Below are positions 19,235 through 28,217 of a stretch of 64,000 bases of DNA, one piece after another (positions within the stretch are counted from its first letter, which is position 1; each line of letters starts with the position of its first letter). The notes below the pieces were generated by a model. The model made no database searches and was not told where the DNA came from. It worked only from the letters and a program-made list of their open reading frames with translations. The stretch spans positions 1,116,001-1,180,000 of the forward strand of contig OZ241918.1 of assembly GCA_965203915.1 (NCBI GenBank), read 5' to 3'. This stretch comes from JASGCL01 sp965203915. Its GTDB lineage: Bacteria > Pseudomonadota > Alphaproteobacteria > JASGCL01. Both the position numbers and the translations under genes were made by a program.

Positions 19235-19831
19235 TTAAAATCTATAAACGCCAAAGCCACCAATGATAGCGCGCGGTGTCATGGCGCTGTCAATATAAGT
19301 GCCGACAAAAAAGCCGCCACTGTTTTTGTTATCGCCAAATTCAGCATTAAGCTTTGCCGTCAAGTAAGGATAGCCAACCCCAATCGACGGCACCAACCTT
19401 ACCCTGTCGGTAATAGAAAATTGGTAACCATAATTAATAGTGGTTGCTAACAAAAAGAAGTTAGAATAAAAATAGGAACCAGCAGAAATATTACCAAAAT
19501 AACCCGCCACATTAACAAAAAATTGATGGTTGCCCCATTGCGCACCCAGGTCTATCGTCGGGCCACCACCAAGGTAATTACTACCTAAGACCAAAGCACC
19601 GCCGTATTTTAAAAAAATACCAGTTGATGACCTTACCAATTTCGCTTGCTTGGTATTTTTATTACCTGCGGGCGCGACTGGGGATCGTTCTGGCGCGGCT
19701 TTTGTAAGTTTTGGCTTGTCTTTGCTGGCGGCATGGGCCTTGCCATCACTTTGCATTAACGGCGTGATTAAAAAAAATACAGCCAGCGATGCTAGCAATA
19801 AAGACTGGCTATATGATGTTATTTTTTTCAT
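19235..19831 (-). CDS. Small predicted outer-membrane barrel protein, unrecognised family
   Basis: A 198-aa protein I cannot assign to a named family. It begins with a hydrophobic export segment (residues about 10-26, ending TPLM). A Lys/Pro-rich linker with ERSPVAPAGNKNTKQ follows. From about residue 70 there are alternating aromatic/glycine strands (GALVLGSNYLGGGP, NVAGYFGNI) ending in YRF, the terminal aromatic common in outer-membrane beta-barrels. The export segment and linker resemble the two shorter proteins encoded just upstream on the same strand (19873-20043 and 20047-20256), so the three genes form a tandem family. Only this copy has the barrel-like part. ATG at 19829-19831. It converges with gltB. 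Confidence 0.6.
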   Translation of the reverse strand: MKKITSYSQSLLLASLAVFFLITPLMQSDGKAHAASKDKPKLTKAAPERSPVAPAGNKNTKQAKLVRSSTGIFLKYGGALVLGSNYLGGGPTIDLGAQWGNHQFFVNVAGYFGNISAGSYFYSNFFLLATTINYGYQFSITDRVRLVPSIGVGYPYLTAKLNAEFGDNKNSGGFFVGTYIDSAMTPRAIIGGFGVYRF

Positions 19832-19872
19832 GGATTAAAAATCATCGGTCTTGCTTTTTTTTATATTTTTAG

Positions 19873-20043
19873 TTATCCGCGACGGGCGCGGATAGGAGCC
19901 TTTGTTGGGGCCGATTTTGCATCACCTTTTCTTGCGGAAACGGTCTTGTCAATAACCTTGGCTTCCATCAATGGGGTGAATGAAAGAAACATACCCAGCG
20001 GCGCGGTCAATAAGAATTGACAATATAATTTTTTATTTTTCAT
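19873..20043 (-). CDS. 56-aa tandem relative with export segment, probably decayed
   Basis: A short gene read as MKNKKLYCQFLLTAPLGMFL and on to PIRARRG, 56 residues. Its first 27 residues match the protein encoded immediately upstream (MKNKKLYRQLLLTTSLGMAL), including the LTPLM/FTPLM end of the hydrophobic segment. The spacing from the upstream stop is three bases, so they are likely co-transcribed. After its TAA stop, the DNA at 19832-19872 still resembles the tail of the upstream gene (up to GATTTTTAATC before the next ATG) but in another frame. This indicates a tandem duplicate shortened by frameshift. It may still make a small secreted peptide. No function is recognised. Confidence 0.45.
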   Translation of the reverse strand: MKNKKLYCQFLLTAPLGMFLSFTPLMEAKVIDKTVSARKGDAKSAPTKAPIRARRG

Positions 20044-20046
20044 CGA

Positions 20047-20256
20047 TTAAAAATCCTGGGCCTTGCCCTTTTTTTGTTTCATATTTTTATTATCCGTCAT
20101 TGGCGCGGTGGGTGATTCGACTGGTATCGAGTTTAAATCAGGATCCCCTGCAAAAGCCGCGAGCATGAGCTTGGTTTTCATCAGCGGGGTGAGCGAAAGA
20201 GCCATACCCAGCGATGTTGTCAACAAAAGTTGACGATATAATTTTTTGTTTTTCAT
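20047..20256 (-). CDS. 69-aa small exported protein, first of a tandem family
   Basis: A 69-aa protein beginning MKNKKLYRQLLLTTSLGMAL, with a hydrophobic export segment to about residue 27. A short tail containing VESPTAPMTDNKNMKQKK follows. The tail motif SPxAP...NKNxKQ recurs in the linker of the barrel protein at 19235-19831, which ties the three adjacent genes together. ATG lies at 20254-20256. The function is unknown. It could be a functional small periplasmic protein or the stub left when the barrel part was lost. Confidence 0.5.
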   Translation of the reverse strand: MKNKKLYRQLLLTTSLGMALSLTPLMKTKLMLAAFAGDPDLNSIPVESPTAPMTDNKNMKQKKGKAQDF

Positions 20257-20502
20257 TGCTTAACAATCCTTGATATTGCCCCGATTAGTATGTCGCCCCA
20301 AGTTGAGCTTAGACGTATAGCGATATTTTTTTCTTGTCAATGTTATGCCCTTGACAGGACTTAGAATGGCTACATAAGCAAAAAATAATGCCTGCTAGTA
20401 TGAATGTTGGGAATCTTTAGCCACCTCATCCCAGCGGTTTCCTGTTTTTTAACTTGCCTTTTTTTTGGAATCGTAGTTGATTGTGATAATTAGGAGAATA
20501 TC

Positions 20503-21156
20503 ATGAAAACCATACTTTATGTAAAAACAAAAATTATCGCCATTTTGCTTGTATTGGGCTTTTGGTTGTCAACAACACCCGCGCAGTTAGCCCATGCGGC
20601 GGACGCCCGTTTGAGCAAAGAAGCCTTTGCCAAATTGTCGGCTTATAAATACTTCCCCATGGGGAATAGCACCGCCAAGATTACGGTCTATGAATTTTCT
20701 AGTTTAACTTGCCCGCATTGTTCGGCATTCCACACCACCGTATTCCCAAAAATAAAAGAAAAATATATCAACAGCGGCAAAATAAAATGGCAAACGGTTG
20801 ATTTCCCGTTGGACAATATTGCCTTCGGCGCGGCCGTCCTCGCCCGTTGCACCCCCGACGGCAAACTTCACAATGCCTTGCTCGATCAAATTTTTAAAAC
20901 CCAAGCGCAGTGGATAGGGGCGCAAGACCCCAAAGCAGGGCTTTTGAGCATCATGGCGCGCGCTGGTATCAACGAGGCTACCGCCAACCAATGTCTAAAA
21001 AATAAAAAATATCTTGAAGAAGTTAGCAATGGACGCAAGTTAGGCGAATCCATCGGCGTTGCCGCCACACCAAGCTTTTTTGTCATGGATAGAATAGTCG
21101 AAAATGATGAAAAAAAATTGATGAAAGCGATTGATGAGGCCATTGCCCAAAAATAA
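20503..21156 (+). CDS. DsbA-family thioredoxin-fold protein, periplasmic
   Basis: A 217-aa protein with a signal peptide (hydrophobic stretch 11-22, AHA cleavage region near 33) and a thioredoxin fold with an inserted helical domain. The active site is Cys70-Pro-His-Cys73, the CPHC form typical of DsbA. The cis-proline loop is ATPSFFV. Such proteins introduce or isomerise disulfide bonds in exported proteins. ATG at 20503 has TAGGAG seven bases upstream. It lies 14 bases before smc, a neighbourhood common in alphaproteobacteria, and probably shares its transcript. The redox partner (DsbB or DsbD type) is not in the window. Confidence 0.88.
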   Translation: MKTILYVKTKIIAILLVLGFWLSTTPAQLAHAADARLSKEAFAKLSAYKYFPMGNSTAKITVYEFSSLTCPHCSAFHTTVFPKIKEKYINSGKIKWQTVDFPLDNIAFGAAVLARCTPDGKLHNALLDQIFKTQAQWIGAQDPKAGLLSIMARAGINEATANQCLKNKKYLEEVSNGRKLGESIGVAATPSFFVMDRIVENDEKKLMKAIDEAIAQK

Positions 21157-21170
21157 TTTTTCTAACAACC

Positions 21171-24100
21171 ATGTTTTTTTCCAGCATCACGCTTCACGGG
21201 TTTAAATCCTTCCTGGATGAAACCACCATACCGCTCGAGGTTGGCCTGACAGGCGTGGTTGGCCCCAACGGTTGCGGCAAATCGAACGTGGTGGAGGCGT
21301 TGCGTTGGGTGATGGGCGAAAGCAACGCGCGCAAAATGCGCGGCGACGATATGGACGATATTATTTTTATGGGCACCAGCAGTCGCGCCGCCCGCAACTT
21401 GGCCTCAGTGACCTTGAACATTGTTAACGACGCGCCATTGGATATATCGGCGGATATATCGGCGAATACATCGGCAAAAAAATCGGAGGCAAGCCAGGCC
21501 GCTGCTTCCCATGCCTTCCCCCACCCTTGGCATGACTTAAGCGAATTGGCGGTGAAAAGAACATTGTCGCGCGGCGCGGGCAGCACCTATCGCATCAATG
21601 GTAAAGAAGTGCGCGGTAAGGATGTTCAATATCTTTTTATGGCACGGGCCACGGGGGCTTCGTCGGCATCGATGGTGGCGCAGGGGCGGATTAGCAACAT
21701 CATCAACGCCAAGGCTGGCGAAAGACGTTTGATATTGGAAGAAGCCGCGGGCGTGCGGGCGTTGGGGGCGCGGCGCCACGAATCAGAATTAAAGCTGGAG
21801 GCCACCAACAAAACATTGGAGGAAGTCGGCAATATCATCGCGGGGTTAGAATCTGCGCGTAACAAATTGTTAAAGGACGCCAAGCAAGCCGACAATTATC
21901 GCGCCCTGAGCAAAGAAATTGTTGAGTTGGAAGCCATGATATTAACCATAAAAATTACTTTGGAAAATAATAAAATAAAAAAATTGGAAGAAGAATTGTT
22001 CCAATTGCAAAAGGAGCAAGCCAATTTGATAAGCGGCGAAACCGAGGCGGCGCGTATGTTGGCGACCGAAACCGAAAAAAATATCGGCTTCAAGTCTGAA
22101 ATGGAAAAATTAAACAATGAATTTATTGAGGCAGGCCGCGCCCTTACCGAATTAAAGGCCGAAGAAAAAAGATACCAAAATGAATTAGCCCTAACCCGTC
22201 AACGCCATGAAGAAATAAAATCTGACCTTGATAACGCCTTGGCCGAAAGCAACCAATCGGCCGAGCAAGAACGGGTGTTGTTGCTAAATTGCGAAACACG
22301 CGAAAAACAATACCCCGCCGAAGAAGAAAAATTGCACCAACTTCATAAAAAAGAACAAGATATCTTGGTCGCCCTTACCGCGAAGGAAAGCACCTTTGCC
22401 AGCAAGCAAAAAATATTTGCCGATTGGTTGCAAACAAAATCGAAGGCTTCGAGCGAATTGCAATTTTTAAAAGATTCTTTGCTGGCTTACCAACAACAGA
22501 TTCAAAAGAAAAAACAAGAATTAGAAGATGTTGAAAAAAAGCTGGCGTCGCAATCGGCGCAAGGCAATATCAAAACAATGGTAACCGAGGCAGAAAAAAA
22601 ATATAACCAACTTGAAAAAAATTATGGCGAATTGCAAAAAAAATTGGACGCCACCAAAACCAATTGGCTAACAAAAAAAGAGGCGCAGCAACTTGCCAAG
22701 CAAGAAAAGCAACAAGCCATCCACCAGCAGGATATTGCACGCAAAGAAATGGTGGCCGAAATATCGGCATTAAAAAACATTTTGGGTGAGGCAACCGACG
22801 ATATTCTCAATTTGATGGAGGTCGCCCATGGATTTGAAAAAGCCTTGGCGGTAGCCTTGCTTGATGAGGTTGAAAGCGGGCTGGAAGAAAGCAAGCCATC
22901 GCACTGGCAACATTTTGGCACCGAAAAATTAACCGATTATGCTTCGCGCCTCGCCCTGCCCAGTTTGTTAGAAAAAGTTTCGGCCCCCAAGCCATTGACG
23001 CGTAATCTTTCGCTAACCTATTGGGTTGAAAAATTTGAGGAAGCCAAAAAAATGCAACAACAATTGTTGGCGGGCGAAAAAATAGTTTCGAAAGATGGCG
23101 GCCTAATCCGCTGGGACGGTTTTACCATCAAACCTGGCATCGCCAGCGAAGACGCCGCCAGCCGCAAATTATCCGCCAAAAATCGTTTAAAAATGTTGAG
23201 CGAACAATTGCCAATTTTAGAAAAAAATAATCAAAAAATAATGGCCGAGATGACGATATGGCAAGAAAAAGAAACGGCCAATGTAAAAAAGATGGAAGAA
23301 GAAATTCAAGGGTTGGAAAAAGAACTCCACGCCCAACATGCCCTTGTTGCCGAACATCGCGCCAGCTGGCAAACATTGCAAAACAACATGGTCAGCAGCC
23401 TGCGGCTTGATGAACAATTAACCACCACCAAGAAAATCCTCATCGGCGAGATAACCAATTTGGGATCGCAAATAGAAAAGGCTGAAAAAAATATCGCGGC
23501 GCAAGCCAAAACCACCGACAATGACCAAGTCGACATTGAACAAAAACAACGCGCTATCCAAGAGGAAGAAGAAAAATTAAAATCGTTGCGCCAAGAACAT
23601 ATCGATGCGCAATTGCTTTTTCAACAACAACAACAATTGGTCAATCGCCATCATGATGATTTAAAAAATCTGCGTGCCAATGTGGGCGAAGTCATGAAGA
23701 GAAAGCAAGAAAAAGAAAAACAGATTATCTTGCTGAAAGAAAGAATCGAAACGGCGGTTGAAAACATCGCAAGGTTATCCACCCTGCCCGCGACCTTGTT
23801 AGAAAAAATTACTTTCCAAGAAAAAATCTATGAGGTTAAAAAAACCGCCCAGGTCAATTTGGGCGAAAAATTGCTATCAACCGAAAACAACATGCGCGAT
23901 ATTGGCAAGCAATTAAAATCGTGGCAAGATAAATTGTCAGTATTACGGGAACAGGTTGCGCGCGCCGAAACCTTCGCCGATGTTGCACGCGGCAATTTGC
24001 AACATTTTCATCAAGAAGCCGAGGGGCGCGAGCTGTTGCCACTGGAAAAAATACAATCGATATTGGGCGAGAAGGTTGCTATCAACGAGGCGGTTTTAGC

Positions 24101-24782
24101 AAAACAAGAAATCGCATTGCGCGACAACCTTGCCAAACGCGAAAGAATGGGCCCCGTTAATTTGCTGGCCGAGCAAAATTTACAAGAAACCGCGACCGAC
24201 ATGGAAAAATTAATCGCCGAGAAAAAAGACCTCGACGAAGCCGTTATCAAATTACAAAGCGCGATTGCCAAATTAAATAGCGAGGCGCGCCAGAAAATTT
24301 CGGAGGCCTTCCACCAAGTTAATGAAAATTTTGCACGATTGTTTAAAATTTTGTTTGGCGGCGGCGAGGCATCGCTCTATTTTGATGGCGATTCCGACCC
24401 CCTGACCGCGGGGTTAGAATTCACGGTTCATCCGCCAGGCAAAAAACCTGGCCCCCTGTCGTTGCTTTCGGGCGGCGAACAAACCCTAACCGCCCTCGCG
24501 CTTATTTTTGCGGTGATGGATATGAACCCGCCGCCGATTGCGGTGCTTGATGAGGTTGATGCCCCGCTTGACGATGCCAACATCCATCGCTTCACGCAAT
24601 TATTACGGCAACGCAAAATTGATAACCCGCAAACCCGTTATTTGGTCATCACCCACCATCGCCTAACCATGGCGCGCATGGATCGATTGTTTGGCGTCAC
24701 CATGGCAGAAAAAGGGATCAGCACCATCGTCGGTGTCAATTTGGAAACCGCCGCCGAAATGGCGGGTAAAAAAGTTGCCTAG
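21171..24782 (+). CDS. smc: Chromosome partition protein SMC
   Basis: A 1203-aa SMC ATPase. Walker A is GPNGCGKSN (residues 31-39). Two long coiled-coil arms rich in Glu/Lys/Gln flank a hinge around residues 535-670. The C-terminal head has the ABC signature LSGGEQ near residue 1099 and Walker B with IAVLDEVDAPLDD. SMC dimers with ScpA/ScpB compact and organise the chromosome. The N-terminal head carries an Ala/Ser-rich insertion (about residues 90-115) encoded partly by a 12-bp triplicate at 21441-21476. It starts 14 bases after the dsbA-like gene and is followed after 16 bases by recF, so it is probably in an operon. Confidence 0.96.
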   Translation: MFFSSITLHGFKSFLDETTIPLEVGLTGVVGPNGCGKSNVVEALRWVMGESNARKMRGDDMDDIIFMGTSSRAARNLASVTLNIVNDAPLDISADISANTSAKKSEASQAAASHAFPHPWHDLSELAVKRTLSRGAGSTYRINGKEVRGKDVQYLFMARATGASSASMVAQGRISNIINAKAGERRLILEEAAGVRALGARRHESELKLEATNKTLEEVGNIIAGLESARNKLLKDAKQADNYRALSKEIVELEAMILTIKITLENNKIKKLEEELFQLQKEQANLISGETEAARMLATETEKNIGFKSEMEKLNNEFIEAGRALTELKAEEKRYQNELALTRQRHEEIKSDLDNALAESNQSAEQERVLLLNCETREKQYPAEEEKLHQLHKKEQDILVALTAKESTFASKQKIFADWLQTKSKASSELQFLKDSLLAYQQQIQKKKQELEDVEKKLASQSAQGNIKTMVTEAEKKYNQLEKNYGELQKKLDATKTNWLTKKEAQQLAKQEKQQAIHQQDIARKEMVAEISALKNILGEATDDILNLMEVAHGFEKALAVALLDEVESGLEESKPSHWQHFGTEKLTDYASRLALPSLLEKVSAPKPLTRNLSLTYWVEKFEEAKKMQQQLLAGEKIVSKDGGLIRWDGFTIKPGIASEDAASRKLSAKNRLKMLSEQLPILEKNNQKIMAEMTIWQEKETANVKKMEEEIQGLEKELHAQHALVAEHRASWQTLQNNMVSSLRLDEQLTTTKKILIGEITNLGSQIEKAEKNIAAQAKTTDNDQVDIEQKQRAIQEEEEKLKSLRQEHIDAQLLFQQQQQLVNRHHDDLKNLRANVGEVMKRKQEKEKQIILLKERIETAVENIARLSTLPATLLEKITFQEKIYEVKKTAQVNLGEKLLSTENNMRDIGKQLKSWQDKLSVLREQVARAETFADVARGNLQHFHQEAEGRELLPLEKIQSILGEKVAINEAVLAKQEIALRDNLAKRERMGPVNLLAEQNLQETATDMEKLIAEKKDLDEAVIKLQSAIAKLNSEARQKISEAFHQVNENFARLFKILFGGGEASLYFDGDSDPLTAGLEFTVHPPGKKPGPLSLLSGGEQTLTALALIFAVMDMNPPPIAVLDEVDAPLDDANIHRFTQLLRQRKIDNPQTRYLVITHHRLTMARMDRLFGVTMAEKGISTIVGVNLETAAEMAGKKVA
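21441..21476 (+). repeat. 12-bp triplicate inside smc
   Basis: Two exact copies of GATATATCGGCG and one diverged copy stand in tandem and encode DISADISANTSA in a head-domain insertion. The repeat is in frame, so copy-number changes would only lengthen or shorten the insertion. Confidence 0.75.
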
Positions 24783-24798
24783 CTTTCTACCCCGCGCC

Positions 24799-25977
24799 AT
24801 GTCACAAGAACAAGTCAAAAAAAATAGCCAAGATTTGTCAGCGGCTCCAGCGGCCCCCTTTGCCTCACGCTCGCTTTTCTTGCATCGCCTGGCCCTGGAA
24901 AATTTTCGCAATTATGCCTTAACAGAATGTCATTTCGACATGCCAAAAAATGGCGCAATGATGGTGGTGTTAACGGGCGATAACGGCGCGGGCAAAACAA
25001 ATATATTGGAAGCCCTTTCCTTGCTCGCCCCTGGGCGTGGGCTGCGCGCGACAGCTGGGGAAGAAAAAGTAAGGTTTGGGCAAACGCGTTTTCGCTTACG
25101 CGCCGATTTTGCCTACAACGACCAACCCGAAATATTAAAAATAGAATTCGATACGCATGAGAAGAAAATAAAATACCTGCTTAACCACCAACAGATAAAA
25201 GCCAACCAACGTAATTTTTCTTGCCTGTGGGTTTTGCCGCGCCACGACAGGTTATTCCAAGATTCCGCCACCGAGCGTCGCCGTTTTTTTGATAAATTGA
25301 TAACCGCAACGCAAGCCAATCATTTTTCCGATGTCATGGGGTTGAACGAATTGTTGCGCCAACGCCGTATCCTGTTGGAGCAAGGCAACGCCGACGCCAC
25401 CTGGCTGATGGTTTTAGAAAAACGCATTGCCGAAAAAAATATCGCCATCGCCAGCACGCGGCTTGCTTACAACCACAAATTAAATCAAGCCCTTTTCAAG
25501 GGATTCCAATTCTTGCCGACGATGCGCCTTGATTTAACGGGCATGGTGGAAGAAATGTTGGAAACCATGCCCGCCGCCGATGCCGAAAAAATATATCAAA
25601 ACTATTTGTCCAAATCGCGGGAAACAGAAAATATTGAGGGCGTCCATCGCAGCGATTTCACCGCCCTGCATTTGAAGAAAGATTTGCCCGCCAGCCTCTG
25701 CTCAACTGGGGAACAAAAATTACTCGTCCTTGCCATGATGGTTGGGGCGGCGCAAATATTATCGGCGGAATTTGGTCGCCCGCCGCTTTTTTTGCTCGAC
25801 GATATTGTTTCGCACCTTGATGATAAAAATCAACAAAGCCTGCTGGAACTTTTTCAATCATTGTCGGACGACCTTGCTATGCCTTGCTTCCTTACGGGCA
25901 CGCGCGCCCGCGATTTTTCTTCGCTTCATCATCGCGCGCAATTCATTACCCTTGCCAACGGACGAATCATCGTTTAA
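24799..25977 (+). CDS. recF: DNA replication and repair protein RecF
   Basis: A 392-aa RecF counted from ATG 24799. The open frame continues upstream inside smc to 24691, but that part is out-of-frame smc sequence. The N-terminus has LFLHRLALENFRNY, Walker A in TGDNGAGKTN (about residue 60), the signature region STGEQKLL and Walker B in PLFLLDDIVSHLDD (about 330). RecF binds gapped DNA and, with RecO and RecR, loads RecA at stalled forks. It begins 16 bases after smc and ends 19 bases before gyrB. The recF-gyrB pair is widespread, normally after dnaA-dnaN; here smc takes that upstream place. Confidence 0.94.
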   Translation: MSQEQVKKNSQDLSAAPAAPFASRSLFLHRLALENFRNYALTECHFDMPKNGAMMVVLTGDNGAGKTNILEALSLLAPGRGLRATAGEEKVRFGQTRFRLRADFAYNDQPEILKIEFDTHEKKIKYLLNHQQIKANQRNFSCLWVLPRHDRLFQDSATERRRFFDKLITATQANHFSDVMGLNELLRQRRILLEQGNADATWLMVLEKRIAEKNIAIASTRLAYNHKLNQALFKGFQFLPTMRLDLTGMVEEMLETMPAADAEKIYQNYLSKSRETENIEGVHRSDFTALHLKKDLPASLCSTGEQKLLVLAMMVGAAQILSAEFGRPPLFLLDDIVSHLDDKNQQSLLELFQSLSDDLAMPCFLTGTRARDFSSLHHRAQFITLANGRIIV

Positions 25978-25996
25978 ATGATAGATAATAAAAAAA

Positions 25997-28144
25997 ATGG
26001 CACCCACATCAAAAAACGCTGCTGCTGAAAATTACTCGGCTGATTCTATCAAGGTTTTAAAAGGTCTTGAAGCAGTCCGCAAACGCCCGGGCATGTATAT
26101 CGGCGATACCGACGATGGTTCGGGGTTGCACCATATGGTTTATGAAGTTTTGGACAACGCCATTGACGAGGCGTTGGGCGGTTATTGCGATGAAATTTTG
26201 GTAACCCTTAATAAAGACGGGTCCTGCACGGTCAAAGATAATGGCCGCGGCATCCCAACCGACATCCATAAGGAGGAAGGAGTCTCGGCCGCCGAAGTTA
26301 TCATGACGCAATTACACGCGGGTGGAAAATTTGACCAAAATTCTTACAAAGTTTCGGGCGGTTTGCATGGCGTGGGGGTTTCGGTGGTGAATGCCCTTTC
26401 TAGCAAATTGCAACTTACCATTTGGCGCGACGGCAAAATTCATGAAATGAGTTTTGCCCATGGCGATGCTGTTTCGCCGTTAAAGGAAATTGGCAAACAC
26501 GACGGGCGTTCGGGCACCCAAGTTTCTTTCATGCCTTCGGAAGAGACCTTCACAAAAATCAAATTTGATTTTCATACATTGGAACATCGTATCCGCGAAC
26601 TTGCTTTTCTTAATTCTGGCGTAAAAATTATTTTGCGCGATGACCGCCCCGCCAAACCAAAGGAAGAAACTTTTCAATACACGGGCGGGGTCAAGGCCTT
26701 TGTCGAATGGCTAGACCGCGCCAAAAATAAATTGCATGGCCAGGCTATTTATGGCACCGCGCAGCGTGAAGGCATCACCGTGGAATTTGCCATGCAATGG
26801 AATGATTCATACCATGAAAATATGTTGTGCTTTACCAATAATATTCCTCAGGGCGATGGCGGCACTCACCTTGCTGGATTTCGCGCCGCCCTGACCAAGC
26901 AAATCAATAAGCAAGCTTTGGATAGCGGCAAAAAAGAAAAAGTTACCGTGTCGGGCGATGACGCGCGCGAGGGTTTGACCTGCGTCCTTTCGGTTAAAGT
27001 ACCCGACCCCAAATTTTCTAGCCAAACCAAAGAAAAATTGGTTTCGTCAGAAGTGCGCCCCGTGGTGGAAACCATCGTTAATGAAAAATTAGAAGAATGG
27101 TTGGGCGAGCATCCCGCGGCGGCAAAGGATATCATGAAAAAAATTATGGAGGCCGCCCTAGCGCGGGAGGCCGCCCGCAAAGCCCGCGAACTAACAAGGC
27201 GCAAATCGGCACTCGATGTGGCGTCCCTGCCAGGCAAATTGGCCGATTGCCAAGAACGGTCCCCCGAACGGTCCGAAATTTTTATTGTCGAGGGCGATTC
27301 GGCGGGCGGTTCGGCAAAACAGGGTCGCGATAGAAAATACCAAGCCATTTTACCATTGCGCGGTAAAATTCTTAATGTGGAACGGGCGCGATTTGATAAA
27401 ATGCTTGCCAGCAACGAGATCGGCACCCTGATAACCGCCCTGGGCACGGGGATTGGCCGCGATGAATTCAACCCTGACAAACTGCGTTATCATAAAATTA
27501 TTATCATGACCGACGCCGATGTGGATGGCAGCCACATTCGCACCCTGCTCCTGACGTTTTTTTATCGCCAAATGGAGGAAATAATAAAACGCGGCCACCT
27601 TTATATTGCGCAACCACCATTATATTTTGCCAAGCGTGGCGAAAAGGGTGTTTACTTAAAAGACGAAGCCTCACTGCAAAATTATTTATTAGACATGATT
27701 ATCGATGATTGCGTTATGAAAGACAAAAACAATCAACAACGCAAAGGTAAAGATTTAAAAAACTTTGTTTTGCATTGCGGTCGCGCGGTTGAAAATGAAA
27801 CGATAAGCGATGAGATTAAAAATAGTTTTGGCGATGTCGGCATTACCCTTCATTACAAAAACGAAGATATCGCCATTGCCAACCATGAAATGTTGGTAAC
27901 CGTTATCGCTAATTTAGGAAAAAAAGGCCTGACCATCCAACGTTACAAAGGCCTCGGCGAAATGAACCCAGAACAATTGTGGGAAACCACGCTTGACCCC
28001 AATGCGCGTTCTTTGTTGCAAGTAAAAATTGGCGATGCCCAAGAAACATCCGACCTGTTTAGCACCCTGATGGGCGATGTTACCGAGCCAAGACGAGAGT
28101 TTATTCAAGAAAATGCTTTGTCAGTAAAAAATATTGATGTATAA
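25997..28144 (+). CDS. gyrB: DNA gyrase subunit B
   Basis: A 715-aa type IIA topoisomerase ATPase subunit. GHKL motifs (VLDNAIDEALGG, DNGRGIP, GGLHGVGVSVVNALS) fill the first 130 residues. The TOPRIM domain shows EGDSAGGSAKQGRD (about 431) and DADVDGSHIRTLLLTF (about 506), and the end is ENALSVKNIDV as in GyrB. GyrB powers negative supercoiling together with GyrA. The segment between the TOPRIM domain and QRYKGLGEMNPEQ is about 110 residues, far shorter than in E. coli GyrB, so the large Gram-negative insertion is mostly absent. ParE is the alternative, but the overall motifs and the recF context favour GyrB. Last gene of the dsbA-smc-recF-gyrB run. Confidence 0.94.
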   Translation: MAPTSKNAAAENYSADSIKVLKGLEAVRKRPGMYIGDTDDGSGLHHMVYEVLDNAIDEALGGYCDEILVTLNKDGSCTVKDNGRGIPTDIHKEEGVSAAEVIMTQLHAGGKFDQNSYKVSGGLHGVGVSVVNALSSKLQLTIWRDGKIHEMSFAHGDAVSPLKEIGKHDGRSGTQVSFMPSEETFTKIKFDFHTLEHRIRELAFLNSGVKIILRDDRPAKPKEETFQYTGGVKAFVEWLDRAKNKLHGQAIYGTAQREGITVEFAMQWNDSYHENMLCFTNNIPQGDGGTHLAGFRAALTKQINKQALDSGKKEKVTVSGDDAREGLTCVLSVKVPDPKFSSQTKEKLVSSEVRPVVETIVNEKLEEWLGEHPAAAKDIMKKIMEAALAREAARKARELTRRKSALDVASLPGKLADCQERSPERSEIFIVEGDSAGGSAKQGRDRKYQAILPLRGKILNVERARFDKMLASNEIGTLITALGTGIGRDEFNPDKLRYHKIIIMTDADVDGSHIRTLLLTFFYRQMEEIIKRGHLYIAQPPLYFAKRGEKGVYLKDEASLQNYLLDMIIDDCVMKDKNNQQRKGKDLKNFVLHCGRAVENETISDEIKNSFGDVGITLHYKNEDIAIANHEMLVTVIANLGKKGLTIQRYKGLGEMNPEQLWETTLDPNARSLLQVKIGDAQETSDLFSTLMGDVTEPRREFIQENALSVKNIDV

Positions 28145-28217
28145 TAAATGTAAGTTTTCAGCGTGGGATAAACCAGCGATGAAAGTGACGTCTTTGTTTG
28201 ATAGAAAGATATTGACC

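Noticed and set aside
24691..24798. Upstream extension of recF into smc
   Set aside because: These 36 codons are the smc coding sequence in another frame; the RecF family starts after ATG 24799.
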